DNA from: Aphrocallistes beatrix
Taxonomy: Eukaryota > Porifera > Hexactinellida > Sceptrulophora > Aphrocallistidae
Assembly (NCBI GenBank): GCA_963281255.1
Contig: OY725488.1
Coordinates: 8,777,524-8,841,523, forward strand
DNA: 64,000 nucleotides
Direction of reading: 5' to 3'
Shown here: one piece after another, positions 47,448 to 59,526 of the stretch
How the letters are laid out: each line of letters begins with the position of its first letter
How positions within the stretch are numbered: position 1 is the stretch's first letter
Notes under the pieces: model-generated
What the model was told of the DNA's origin: nothing
Seen by the model: only the letters and a program-made list of their open reading frames with translations
Database searches by the model: none
Translations under genes and position numbers: made by a program

Positions 47448-50400
47448 CTACGGGTCTTGGGCACATCTTGAAGTAATTTGACATCTTCTCACCTGCCGAC
47501 ATTCCCTTAAACTCCCACAGCTGTTACTTCTCTCTTGCGTGCCGGGTCCGCAAGAAGTGCTACAAGGAGACCAGGTGGTCCAGACTCCTGTAGTTGCGAG
47601 TTTCCCGCTTGTAGTCAGTGGAATGGTGGTGGTGCTACCTAGAAAAGAGTCCATGGTGTTAAACATAATTCTAATTCAGGAATCTAGCACTGTCTCACTC
47701 AGACTTACTCTTAGCATCACAGTCCAAGTGTTCGGTGTGAGGGCCCTTGCATCTGTAAGCTGGCAGCCGGCAGGACCTTGTTCTCGAAACTCTTCCCTCC
47801 GTGCAAACTGTCCAGTTACTCCACTGATTCCAAACTGAAACAAATTCAATTATTAAAACGGTGATGCAATATATAATAACTATAAAGAATGGAATATTTG
47901 TGTTCATTAGACATTTCTAAGAATTCCGATCAGGGATTTATCTAATTAACTAAACGCATTAGGCGATAAAGACAAATTCCACAGAAACAAATCAGAGTTA
48001 CGAAGTAGAAGCTAGAATAAATTCTTAGAAGGTCACAAAGAGCCAGAGCACACCACAGAAGTTGGCCATTAGATAACTGCATGTGAAATGACTCAATCCT
48101 AGTACGCATTCCCGAGAAGCCTAGCACATGAATTGGCTTTGTCCCAGACACATGCTGCATAGCACAGTATTGAATGGATATTACATAGTAGGGCTAAAAA
48201 TAGCCAGGGTTGTTAGGGAAACCATAAAGTGAGCAATGTGGCATATGGCAAACGAAATTTGGGGAAAATGAAGCCAACAATGCGAATTCTTGAGATATTT
48301 TCAAGAAATATCTAACTGAATGCGAATTTAGACGGTTATTCTGAATAGAATTATGCTAGTGTATTGAACTGCTGCATTCCCTATATGTTTGGCTCTAAAT
48401 TGATAACACCAAGTAGCTACCTGGAAGGCAAAGGATCTTGTAGTTACAGATCTTAGTCTGTATATTCTGTCCCACACAAGTGCCATCAGGGCATCGTCTC
48501 GTTCTGGAGGTCTTTCCGTAGTGACAAGATTGGCTACAAGCACTCCATTGGGACCAGCCGTTCCATTTGGAACCTATGGGAACATTGATTGTATCAAAAC
48601 CGTCAATAGATTAGAGGACATGACATGCATTGTGTTATATGATATTTACCTGGACAGCTATATTTCCCACAAGAACGGTACTGCCTTCCCTTCCCTCTGA
48701 TGCAGACATCTCCTCCGATACACGGCCTCACTCGGACCTGTCTTCCTCCGCCACAGGAAGCAGAACATCTGCTCCACTCGCCCCACTCACCCCAACTTGA
48801 TCGAGCTAAAGAATCGACAAATAAAAATTGAGAATAATCGAAGTTAAGCTAGTAACAGGTGGATATAGTTCATACCGGCACAAGCGGGCTTGTGGCATCT
48901 CTTGGCCTCAAAGTTGCTGCCCGGACAGACGTGGGAGTTGTCCGGTTTCCTGCATATTCTTACCCGGTTCTTCACTCCTGCGTTACAGCTGACAGAGCAG
49001 CTGGACCAGACGGACCACTTAGTCCAGCTGTTCTTGGTAACGTGGAAGGAACAGTAGAGAGCTTTCACACGCGTGATGTCTCCGGCTGTCAGGGAGTTGG
49101 TTGAACCGAAATTCCTGGTAAGGGGACCTTTCGGGCGGATCGTATCTCTGTACCCACCCGAGATGAGGTGAGAAGAAGTCCTTTTGGGGGAGTGCATGAG
49201 GCTATAGTAGTTGTAGTTGGTGCCATTGGTCCGCGCTATTTCTTCTGGGACAATGTCAAAGTTGGTCTCCTTCCCTACAGAACATGATTTTAAAAATATT
49301 CTAGAAAGTGAATATAAACTTAATGTTAAATTACTAGATGAGAACCTACCAGGAGCTACATTATCAAAGTCGATTTCAACATTCAGATCTCGATCCGGCC
49401 GTGTTTCTTCGTGGACGAACCCGAGCGCATGGAATATGAGGTGCATGATCACATTCCGATTCCTGCAGGACTCAGAGCCGAGTTCGATTGGTTGAGGCCC
49501 TCCTTGTCTGCCTAGATACGACCAACAAGAGACTGACCCGGGACTCTTTGTGAACTTGATGTAGTCTCCTCCATCGGGCCGACCATGGATGAAAATGAGA
49601 CATTCGGTTTCTCTGCTCAGGGTCGAAATAGCTAACTCTATCATGGCCAGGAGGCGAGTATCTAAGAAATCCGACATCAATAATATATGCACGTTATGAC
49701 TAAGGGTATACTGATGGATGAGAGCTTACCTGAAATAGAGGAAGTGTCGTAGTAGATAAAACCACCTGCCCAGTATTTGACCATCTTCTCTGGTAGCGGA
49801 GTCTGTGGGTAGAACTTCCTTGTGGTAATGATCTCGTAGATGCTCTGCTGCTGCCTGGAGAGTTTCATGTCTCCTTGAAACAGCCCTGTAGATGCAAGGA
49901 AACACGTGAAGCCAGTTGCAAATGATCAGATAGTCAATTTTAAGTATAAATTGTATTCGGATGAATGATGACAAATAGTCCACAGCAAATGTCTTAAGCT
50001 GTTAACAACGAAGTGAACTGGTAGCACACGTAGAAATGCGAAGTAGAGAGAAACTCTCTTTCTTCAGTCGAGAAGAAGCATTACTTAACTGAATAACCTT
50101 TTTGTCAATTGTAAAAAGAGTCACTTCGATACTTTAACAGCTAAAAGAAGTGAGTGAGCTACATACCTAATTCTTCATTAATCTTTGCAATGTCAACATA
50201 GTTAGTTGATCTGGAGTCATCAACGACAGAAGTGCTACCGTCTAAATAAAAGGTAGCCGATTAATTGAGAAAGTTACTAAGTAGTAGAAAATAAGAAATG
50301 GAAGTACAAAATATACTAATTTGTGGGTTGTAAACAATTCAGGGGTGAAAAATGATATATTCACAACAATGACCTAAGACCTAAGGCTAGTAATTTGGTA

Positions 50401-52445
50401 CTGTACAGAGATAGCAATTAAACTATAATGATCAGAATTGGAAACATACATAATGGAAATATTTGTGGGATCAGTGGGATGGCTTGAAACCAAAATATAA
50501 ATAAGATAATGAAAACTCCTATTCATTAGAGAATGTTAAAATTGTTGGTTCACTATACATGTGCAAAGGTTTTATATGTAATTGATATTGTAATGGCTGA
50601 CAACCCATTAAAATTGAGCAAGTGATGACTATATCTATGTGGAGGAGTGCCATGCTAACTCAACGAGGATGCACGCGACTAGACAACTAAATGGAATTGA
50701 GAATGTATGAATCATTGAAACAGGGTAGAAGCGTTATAATTGTTGATACAGTACGAGTGTATCTGTGGTGAAGCGCCCAACTCATGATATGGGTTGTGGT
50801 AATTATGTTTGCAGTGAAGATAGCACAAATGAGAGAGAGAACTACCTTAATTGTGCTAATCAATCAAATTCCATCGATTCTAACATTACGAAGATTTAAT
50901 GAATCTACAGCACCACGAGGACACACTAATGCTAAATCATTAGTATTGCATTGAAACTGCAAAGGTAATCTTCTAGGATTGTGAATGCAGGACAATACCA
51001 CGATACTTGTGTGATAGGATTCAGTTGGGGATTCATAACCTTGTGAAATTGAAGTGTAAGAATACTTGTACGAGATTCGTTCAAGTGATTAGGTTAGTTC
51101 TGATTACTTTAAACCCAATTAAGCCTCAGCCACAACAATCTACGGAATTAGCTCTAAAATGAAGGATTCAATAATCTAAGATGATGCGACCGTTTGCATT
51201 AAGATCTCCTTGGAAGTTGGAACGCCAGTTTAACACATGTGCAGAGAGAGAGAGCAAGTGTGGCTGAAACTATTCTAACCAATGAGAGCTTTTGAATGTA
51301 ACAAGGGAGTTTCTAAGAGAGTCACATTCTCAAACTAAGGCTGTTAAGAATAAGAAGATGGAAATTCCGCGAATTCAGATTCCAAAGCTATTCATTAGAC
51401 AGCAGACTGAAGTGCTAGAAGTGCTGTGTGTCGAGATGGCAAGATACGTTGCAAGCAGGTAAAGAATTCGATAAATTGACTTAACAAAAGCGAGGAATTG
51501 TTACCAGATCTGGAATTCAACGCACTTTGACACTTCTCAGATTCTGCATATGCCCGCGTCATATTATGTTTTGTTTGCATACAATAGCTGAACATCTTAG
51601 TTTCCATTCGATTCGATTCGTAAGAAATGAAATTGGGCCTTAGAATTGGAGACACGACACCTGGCATTACAATGTTTGAATTGGAGTACGAACCGAAGAA
51701 AATACTAATCATCGAGCTGTTACTTCCAAATAGAAATCCCGTTACTTAGGAAGCTAGTGGCAAATCAGAAGAATGTTACAACGTTCATTATTTCAATAGA
51801 TAAGGGAAGTGGAGCAGATTGGGAAGGAACAGCGAATGGTTTCAGGCTTGTCAGCATTCTACCATGAAGCCTATTCAAGAACTTAGGAATTACAAGCATT
51901 TCCCTTCTAGGATTTCCCAAATGATCAATGATTTTTAAAAGGTTTAATGTGTAAATTAAGCTTATTTTCTGAGAATTTTGCATAATTTGACCTAAAATTA
52001 TTGACTAAAGTTACGATCGCTACACTTAGGCTTCAATTAAACGAAATGCAAAATTATTGATAATTTTAGAAAAAGGAAATTTTTACATGTATCGATCCAA
52101 AATTACATTTTCAGTGTAAAAATCTAAAAATATACTGTATACCCACTATAATTAACTAAGTGCTTCTACATGAAGCGAAATATGTTAACAATTTTTTCTA
52201 GAAAATAGTATTTGTACTCTAAAATAACTGAAATATAACTCACTTGGAGCCTGCGCAGCTATCGGGAAGGCTGCTGTGTAGATCAGACAGCTTTGCAGAA
52301 GCAGTAATGTCAGCAGGAATCTTTGTAAGAAGCAATCTCTGAGAAGAGATCTGCTTGTTGTTGTTGTTGTTGTTGTTTGTACATCTTTATGAGTACTTTT
52401 CTTTGAATTTCTCGTTAAAAATATTTCCATAGTTTGGCCAGTCAT
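47448..52445 (-). CDS. Astacin-like protein with five TSP1 repeats, predicted inactive
   Basis: Coding exons by splice signals: 52244-52445, 50167-50241, 49730-49885, 49350-49661, 48876-49274, 48650-48805, 48421-48573, 47709-47834, 47448-47638. Phases agree; total 589 residues. After a ~30-residue lead is a signal-type hydrophobic stretch (FLLTLLLLQSCLIYTAAF), then a propeptide with LFQGDMKL. The astacin domain has TECLIFI, VSCWSYLGRQGGPQPIELG and the zinc site HLIFHALGFVHEETRPDRD (218-236). The usual HExxH Glu is Leu219, and the Met-turn is SLMHS with Ser277 in place of the conserved Tyr. The three His remain, so zinc may bind but hydrolysis should fail. Five TSP1 domains follow (WSVWSSCSVSC, WSEWSRCSASC, WSQWSACSQSC, WSNWTVC, WSPCSTSC). 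It is probably a secreted matrix protein. Confidence 0.92.
50242..52243. other. 2-kb intron of the astacin gene
   Basis: AT-rich; no nested gene is recognised on either strand. Scattered short frames lack features. The next intron upstream (52487-53908) is similar. Confidence 0.6.
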
Positions 52446-53908
52446 TTTTGAAGATAATAAAAATAATAAATATATACAATTTGATCCTGTAAACAAAAAG
52501 AAAACCATTAAACCAATTTGAAATCAAAATTCGCTAAATTACAGAGTTAATAGAAGAGAATATATATATATGTATATATACTTACTATGACCTAATGAGG
52601 TAAAGCAATTGACTCATACAAGGTCAATATAATTAACACAATATTCTGTAATGCAACAGATAGAGTGACACGATATCAATACCAGTATTTGCTGTATGCA
52701 TGGACGACAATAATGAGAGGGATCAGATGTTAAAAAGGTACCAGAAACATGTGGATTTATACTAGCAGTGTGGGGGATTGTCTATACCGCAAACATAGAC
52801 CATAATCTAATAACATTGGAAAGGCACATTCATAATATACAGTTAAGTTTTGGAGCATTGGAGCATTATAATTTCATAAACAGCATCACTACTCAATCAT
52901 GACAATAAATACTCATTGTGTAGTTACGTATGAGGAAGTGCCGACTAAACAAGTTTGATAATTGAAGAGGAGACCACCACAATGAGATCAAAGGTGGAAG
53001 TGGACATAAGGGAGAAGAAACACCAGTGGAGGTGACAAATATTGGAATGTGTAGAGGCTAGGTTATATTGCATTTATTTATGCATCATAGGGATGAACAA
53101 ACTTCTATAATTTAATAAAAACTACACCTGTCCTGTGTAATGAACAGAGGCAATATTCTCAAAAGAAATAGTCATTGTTATATTGTTGCAGTATCTTAAA
53201 GGTGAAGTCAACTCGTGCCAACTACCAATATGAAACGATTTCTATAGCATTTTGAATGGAGAAATCTTAAGAACACAGTGAAAAGCAGGATTTCTGTTGA
53301 TTTGGTAGTTGACTGGCATTCTCTTAAAGTACCTAGAACCTAAACAATGCCATGGAATGTCTGTATAACTGATGGAACTTAATATGGACACTCATTTCAG
53401 AAGTTGGCCACTATACAAACTAAAAAGTATACTGGACTACCAATTGATGCATTGGAACGTTGAAATTAAACTTCCAGACAATTTGAGTTGTAAACGTATT
53501 GTTTTGATTTGAAATAGGAATTTAGAGTGTTTATCCATAATTCAAATGACCTAAGCAAAGATATTGTGTGGAGAACCTTTATCTAATTATTGACCAAGTC
53601 ATTGTATGGAAGATGCTAGACCAAATAATGAGAGGCTTGTATCTTAAATAAAGACATCACATTTTGAAGTGTTGTGGATTTTGAATAAAATTAATTTAAC
53701 ACAATGGTACAATCCCATGCATATGTTGTGTCCAGGCAACTGAATATTAATGCTCAACCGTCTAGTCAATGATGACTACATCCTCCACATAGAGTGGTTA
53801 CATATCTACCAAGACAGTACATGCTAAACTCCCACCAAACCCAAGAACCAATACAACATTATACTAAACACACAATTACATTATTTGGATTGCATTAAGG
53901 AGACTCAC

Positions 53909-53953
53909 CTAACACAGTTAGTAAATTCAGAAAGTTAGTTGTAAAAACTGAAA
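53909..53953 (-). other. Non-coding first exon of the astacin gene (predicted)
   Basis: A good donor (GTTAG|GTGAGTCTCC, exon edge at 53909) lies ~30 bp downstream of a TATA box. The matching acceptor TTTTTGTTTACAG|GATC precedes the first coding exon (52486). This would be a short 5' UTR exon; its 5' edge is estimated. Confidence 0.5.
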
Positions 53954-53979
53954 GTAGCATAGCTCCACAGTAGTAGGGG

Positions 53980-53988
53980 CTTTTATAG
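53980..53988 (-). promoter_or_regulatory. TATA box for the astacin gene
   Basis: CTATAAAAG on the minus strand, about 27-35 bp before the predicted first exon, spaced as a core promoter TATA element. Confidence 0.55.
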
Positions 53989-54630
53989 TAATTCTTCTGA
54001 TGGTAGTCATTGCGGATTCAGTTGAAAGATCGCAAATATTTCCGAGAAATAATCCGAAGACTAAGGATTATTTCCCAGGTAATCTGTGTTGATAAAACCA
54101 CGCTATTCTAAGAAGAGTATGTTAGTGATGTATGGTGAATTTGTAAGGAATAACTAAAGTGCGAATTTACTGTTAAGAGGTGGACTATTAGCATTCTTAA
54201 AAGGAATATTAACCTCAAACTACTTGTAATTAGAGAGTGTGCGGGTGCATGTTCACTGTAGACTGAATTGCTGTCTCCATTATTTAAAAGGTAATAAAGA
54301 AAATGTTACATTATATTTGTTTATTTAGTAAATATGATACAAGTCTTCTCATATATATTTTGAGAGCTTTAAGAACTCAAACAAATAAATTCTTCGTAAT
54401 TTTCTAAATAAAAAAAATGAAGAATTAAAGAATGTTGTTGTTTTGTACATTAATTGTTGATTGGTTCTTCAATAATGTAAACCTTCATATTCAATAAAGT
54501 AGCTATGAAGACATCTAGTAGTCGGGAAACGAATAAAGTGGTATATTTAATTAGAAACTAAAATAAAATTTATTTCAAAAAGATTCAACTTAGACATGTT
54601 TAAACTGGGCTAGGGTAAGAGATCGGGTAG

Positions 54631-57600
54631 CTACACTATGTCGTCTGAATCCTCTACATCCGTGGCAGAGGGATCCAGTTCCGTGGGAAGTTGGATGAGA
54701 TGTGCGTTGAGAGAGGTGAGAAGGTCATGTGCGGAGAAGTCTGATTGGGTAGAGGACTCGGATGGAGTGGGGGCTGCGTCTGGACTGTCCAGATGTGGTA
54801 GCTTGAACAAGTCAGTGTAGCGGGGAGGAGAGAGCGGGGGGTTAAAGCTTGGAATCCATTTCTAGACAAATAAATGGAGACCAAACAATTCATGTAAGCA
54901 TACGTTAGGTAGGTTGTACAGCAAGACTGGATTCGGTTAACCGGCTAACCGCCGTCAATCTCGGTTAACGGTTAAGGAAATCCTCGATCGGTCAACCGAT
55001 CGGCTTTATTTTATAAATATTTACACTAATTTCATTGTTTTTCTACGGAGATTCATGAATATTACTTCTAAAAATTTGATAATACAGTATAATTCCTATT
55101 TTATAATCATATAATGTATTTCGAGACCACTGAAAATTATAAAATTATTAATACCAGGTTAAAGATTAGTCCAAAAATCCATTTTTTTACTAATTTATAT
55201 TGCCATCGGTTAACCGGTTAACCGCCCTGGAGGAAACCAAAATGACTGAGCCCTAAAATCGGTTAACCAACCCCAGCCCTGTGTACAGCTATGAATGAGC
55301 ATTCTTACTGCATTAGTGCTAGTGACTTTAAATTGTCCAACTTGCTTTTCAACGTTTTCAGCAGCGACAGACTTTTCTTGAATCTGTACTCTGAGTGCGT
55401 CCAGTTTCTCCTGGAGCTGTGAAACCTAGCACGAAGTATGCTGACACCTCAAATATTTGGTTTCAATAGAGAAAAGGAAGCAAATTATAATCTACTGAGA
55501 CAGTAATATTTCCGCTCGTATGGGCAAAATTATAATGATTGAGTCTGAATGCTTTGCTGATCCTAGATATAATGCTATAGTCAGGCTTCCCATGGTTTAA
55601 CACGGTGGACGTCCTTGAAGCGACCTTTTCAGGTCAAATTCATGTCATCCAACAGTATCAGGATAGGATGTAACATCGTTTACTAACCTGAGGAAATCAT
55701 ATTGTTCGTTTTCATGTTATAATTAAATCGCATCGTAACACATTATTTAAGTATAATTATATGCGCCTTCAATATTACCATTGTCAATCACTAATAATAG
55801 AACCAGGCCGTGCGGGCCCATTTATGTCAGCCCACCAACCCGGATATTATTGAAGTTATTTTGACTCATATTCGGGATCAGTATAAACTACAGAATCTAT
55901 GTAGATTGAAATTAATCCAGATATGCCCAAATACAGAGAATATACCTTTGCATCATTCTTTGTGCTGCCCATTGGTAAATGGATCTATGATATCTCAACA
56001 TGGGGAAATATCTCGTATTTGAACTACAAAGTTTCAAATTCACTTTTCTTTCAATAGAAAAGTCATTTTGAAACTAGTTTCACTTTTCAATGTCAAAAGC
56101 TAATCTGGTTGACCTGGGCAGTTTGCATCACTGGCACGGACCTGAGAATATACATTGATAAACTCAACATTCTTAACTACGTAAATGAGCATCAAGATGA
56201 CCTGGCCTGGCCTACCGCAAGCTTTTCAATATGGTCTGGCATGAATCACACGACCACAGCATTAGTCACCTTTTGACAAGCCTGGCGCAGGCTTCACCAT
56301 GGAGGAGCGCCGATTGGGCTGATGACAGGTGCTCTAGGCCCAGAGGATAGGTGCTCTAGGCCCAGAGGATAGGTGCTCTAGGCCCAGAGGACAGGTGCTC
56401 TAGGCCCAGAGGATAGGTGCAAGTATTTTAAAATCATATTAAGCATGCTCGATGTTAATTACTACTAAATTTAATGCTCACTACAAGTTCTAAACAGAAA
56501 CGAGAAATTGTAATAATTCGTTTATGAATAAATTGCAAATGCGTTTTATTTACTTCGTGGAACGAGTTCTCCAACATACCGTATATGGCTACATAGTTGC
56601 CTGGTTCAAGTTTTCTCTTAAAAATTTGAAAGGTCTCAAATATTTTTTAATAAATATTAGTTTCCAAAATATAAAAGGTTAGTCATTGCATGGCCTTCTC
56701 TTTACAGGATCAAATTCCTCCAAACCAATCTGTGAAGTGGTTTCGAATACATAGAGTTCAGGGCATTGAATCTGATCTAAAGATTCTAAACATAGACAAC
56801 TTTGTGTCGCTTGATTAGTAAACCAGATGCCATAAACGAACTGAGGCACCAATGGATGATAGGAAAATACCAAAACGATACAACTATTTACGTTCGTCAT
56901 AAAGGTCAGATAAATTCTAAGCAATCTTCCGCTTTAAGAGAGGTAGCATTTGGAAGAAGACTGAATTTCTGATAAATAACGAAAGAGAGAAAATTCACTA
57001 CCAGTCGAATAATGCCGGTAGCAAGAATCTGCAAGATAGAAGTCTCACTATTAAATTAGTCATTTAATTATAATTCCGTTCGCAGGCAAGAATGAATAGA
57101 GCATGGATGTCGTACGGAGAAGAATGCTAGCAATCTATGTCGGAAGCAGATGATAAAACCTTGGGAAATACTTTACTTGAAATCGGATTAAATAGAGAAA
57201 GACAGGCGAGTTTAAAATATGTGTGATTCACAGTCTTCAGGTCTTCGGTGCATAGCTTGAATATCTTAGATATAATTGTAATTAGAATGTTATGTTCTGG
57301 AATTTAGTGATCTCACACATACTAATCCGATTGGTATCAATCACTGATATTGTAATAGTTGTGAAAAAACGACATTTATATGCGTCAAGAAATCTAAAAT
57401 AAATAGGTTTCATCAGACAGTTTAGATTCATGGCCATCTTTGTCAAAAACTAAAGCTTACTTCTTTAGGTAAAAATCTAACAGGTATACTTTACATGAAA
57501 TTTTTATGTATGGAGTCTAATTTTAGATTTAAAAGTAATATTGGAACATGTCATTCATTGTTAATCTAGTATAGCACTAATACTATGGTGTAGTGCTAGA

Positions 57601-59250
57601 ATGAACCGAAGCTCCTTAATCAAATCCACGGAAATAAAATAAATTCCTAGAAGGACGAGTGTCGTTAGGTCTAGTCAAATATTTTGATGTAAAGAAAGGC
57701 TTAGCAATTCTAAAGAATTCTGGTAATAGCACTTGGCGACAAGAATAAAATATTTTTCGAGATACGTTCGAGAATTCACGTAGCACTCTTACATAATACT
57801 TAGTAGAAGCAATTGTTATTCCGAATATTCTCGTAACGGGGATGCTTATTAATATCTCAAATTTTCTACAATAAATATTTTCAGATTAATAACTAAATTA
57901 GGTAGACAATAAGGAAAGTTATGGTCATTGTGTTGGGTTTATTTTCATTAAAGGTGAACATGGGACATCTGTTTGGAGCGAAGTTTACTAATGTGATATT
58001 GAGTCAGGACATATTTTGCAGTAAAGAAGCACGAAATACCATTCCAGTTACTAGCCAGTCATATTCAATTAGTAAACATAAGGAAGAAAAGCATTGCTAA
58101 TCTCGAGGTCAATTGGATGCCAAAGTACGCTCTAAAAAGTATAATTTTTTATATCCTATAAATAGAAACATAACAATTCCAGATAGAATTCCTATTGGAC
58201 ATACCTGAAGATCGAGAGAATCGTTCGTTGTATTTCGAGCTTGCAATTCATCTTTCAGTAGAGATGCGCGGGTTGAGAGGTCATGGGCAGTCCCTTCCAG
58301 GGCTTCCTTTTCTCTCTTCAGGTCCTGAGTCTGCCTCAGCCGTTCAATGTAGTTCTGTCGCAGCAATACATTCTCTTCTCTCAAAGACCTCAACACCCCA
58401 CGCCGCTCACAGATCTTGTCCTCGATCTTTTGAGCTTCTTCTATCTTCGAGTCTACGGAACTGGCAACATCGCCCTGTAGCACCAGGTCCATGGCGTTCC
58501 TCGTCCCTCGGATTCGGGACATCGTTTCCATGATCTTGCAGTTCAGCTGTCGACACTCACGGACAATGATGTTATTGGGGTCGGTTTCGAAATAAGATTT
58601 GTGAATCTTTCGTTTCGGCTTATGAGTCTTCACCTAAGTTGGCAGGGTATCACAATACCGATAGGCGCATGCCATCATATCGTCATAGCAACGATACAAT
58701 CCAATCGATCAGTATTTAGACAATCGATAAGTTTATTCACAATCCAATCAAAATCGATAATTTCATCGATTTTTTGGATTGATCGAAAACAAAGAAACTA
58801 TATTGTAGACCAACAATCATAAAAATCGATGAATATCCATCGATGGCAATCCAATCGATACGAATCGAAGTAATCCAATTGATGGGAAAATATAAATCAA
58901 CATTATTCGCATCTTCGATTGGATAGGCCTACCTTCTGCTCTTCTGTGTAGAAGACGAGCTTGTGCTTCCTGGAGACGGCATGCCTCTTCACAACAGAGC
59001 CCTCTCCCTTGGGCCTCAGTATAAACCTGACCGTAGGCAGCTCCTGTCCCCACTGACGCATCAGTGACATCACGCTCTCACGGGGACTTATAGGCCTCCC
59101 GAAATCACGCCATACTTCCCATAACAAATACTGCTCTTTCTTTCCAGTGGCTTCGCAAAGCGCCTCTACTACTTGCCAACACGATGTCTCTTGCGTGAGC
59201 GCACATATGGTCCTCAGATGGTCGTCCACCCAAACATAGAATTCTACCAT
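54631..59250 (-). CDS. N-terminal RASSF protein (RASSF7/8-like), four exons
   Basis: Exons: 58933-59250 (ATG at 59250), 58205-58633, 55309-55425, 54631-54861; all phase 0, 364 residues. Exon 1 is a Ras-association domain: MVEFYVWVDDHLRTICALTQ, CWQVVEALCEATGKKEQYLL, WRDFGRPISPRESVMSLMRQ, WGQELPTVRFILRP. The RA domain at the very N-terminus, the WGQ motif and the conserved spacing are those of RASSF7-RASSF10, and RASSF8 is closest by eye. Exons 2 and 3 are a long coiled coil (SKIEEAQKIEDKICERRGVL, VSQLQEKLDALRVQIQEKSV). Exon 4 is a Pro/Ser/Asp-rich tail ending DSDDIV. Vertebrate members act in cell adhesion, mitosis and JNK signalling. The length is close to RASSF7 (~373). The large intron 55426-58204 carries a 22-bp minisatellite. 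Confidence 0.9.
54923..55281. mobile_element. hAT-like MITE with GGTTAACCG motifs, in a RASSF intron
   Basis: The target duplication TGTACAGC is at 54915-54922 and 55282-55289 (8 bp, as expected for hAT). Inverted ends AAGACTGGATTCGGTTAACC and (from the right, inward) CAGGGCTGGGGTTGGTTAAC are similar. The palindrome CGGTTAACCG and variants occur several times near both ends. No coding. Confidence 0.75.
55426..58204. other. 2.8-kb intron of the RASSF gene
   Basis: Apart from the minisatellite nothing is recognised. Several frames of 60-80 codons lack domain features. Confidence 0.5.
56327..56419. repeat. 22-bp minisatellite, ~4 copies, in a RASSF intron
   Basis: The unit AGGTGCTCTAGGCCCAGAGG plus AT/AC recurs about four times with one variant position. 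GC-rich against an AT-rich intron. Confidence 0.95.
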
Positions 59251-59526
59251 TATATGAAGCCAATGCTATTAGCAGCGGGAATAGTTCTTAAAACAAATAA
59301 TTCAATTTCAATGAACAAGGAGACAACAATATGAACAAGTCAATGTTGGTATTTTGTATTCTCATCATAATAGCATGTTATTGAAACGCATTGAGAAGTT
59401 TAGAAAAGTCCTAGACAATCGATATTTAAAATTCACAACTACGAGTACATATAAACTAAGATCCAATTTCGAATAAGATCAATCACTCATCATACAAAGC
59501 TAAACAGCGCTACATAAAAAATCTTA

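Noticed and set aside
48844-49692. Single-exon 282-residue astacin gene
   Set aside because: The frame reads through the intron between 49275 and 49349 and begins without an ATG; clear splice sites place it inside a nine-exon gene.
56679-56924. Small gene in the large RASSF intron
   Set aside because: An 81-codon frame of ordinary AT-rich composition, without domain, signal or splice support.
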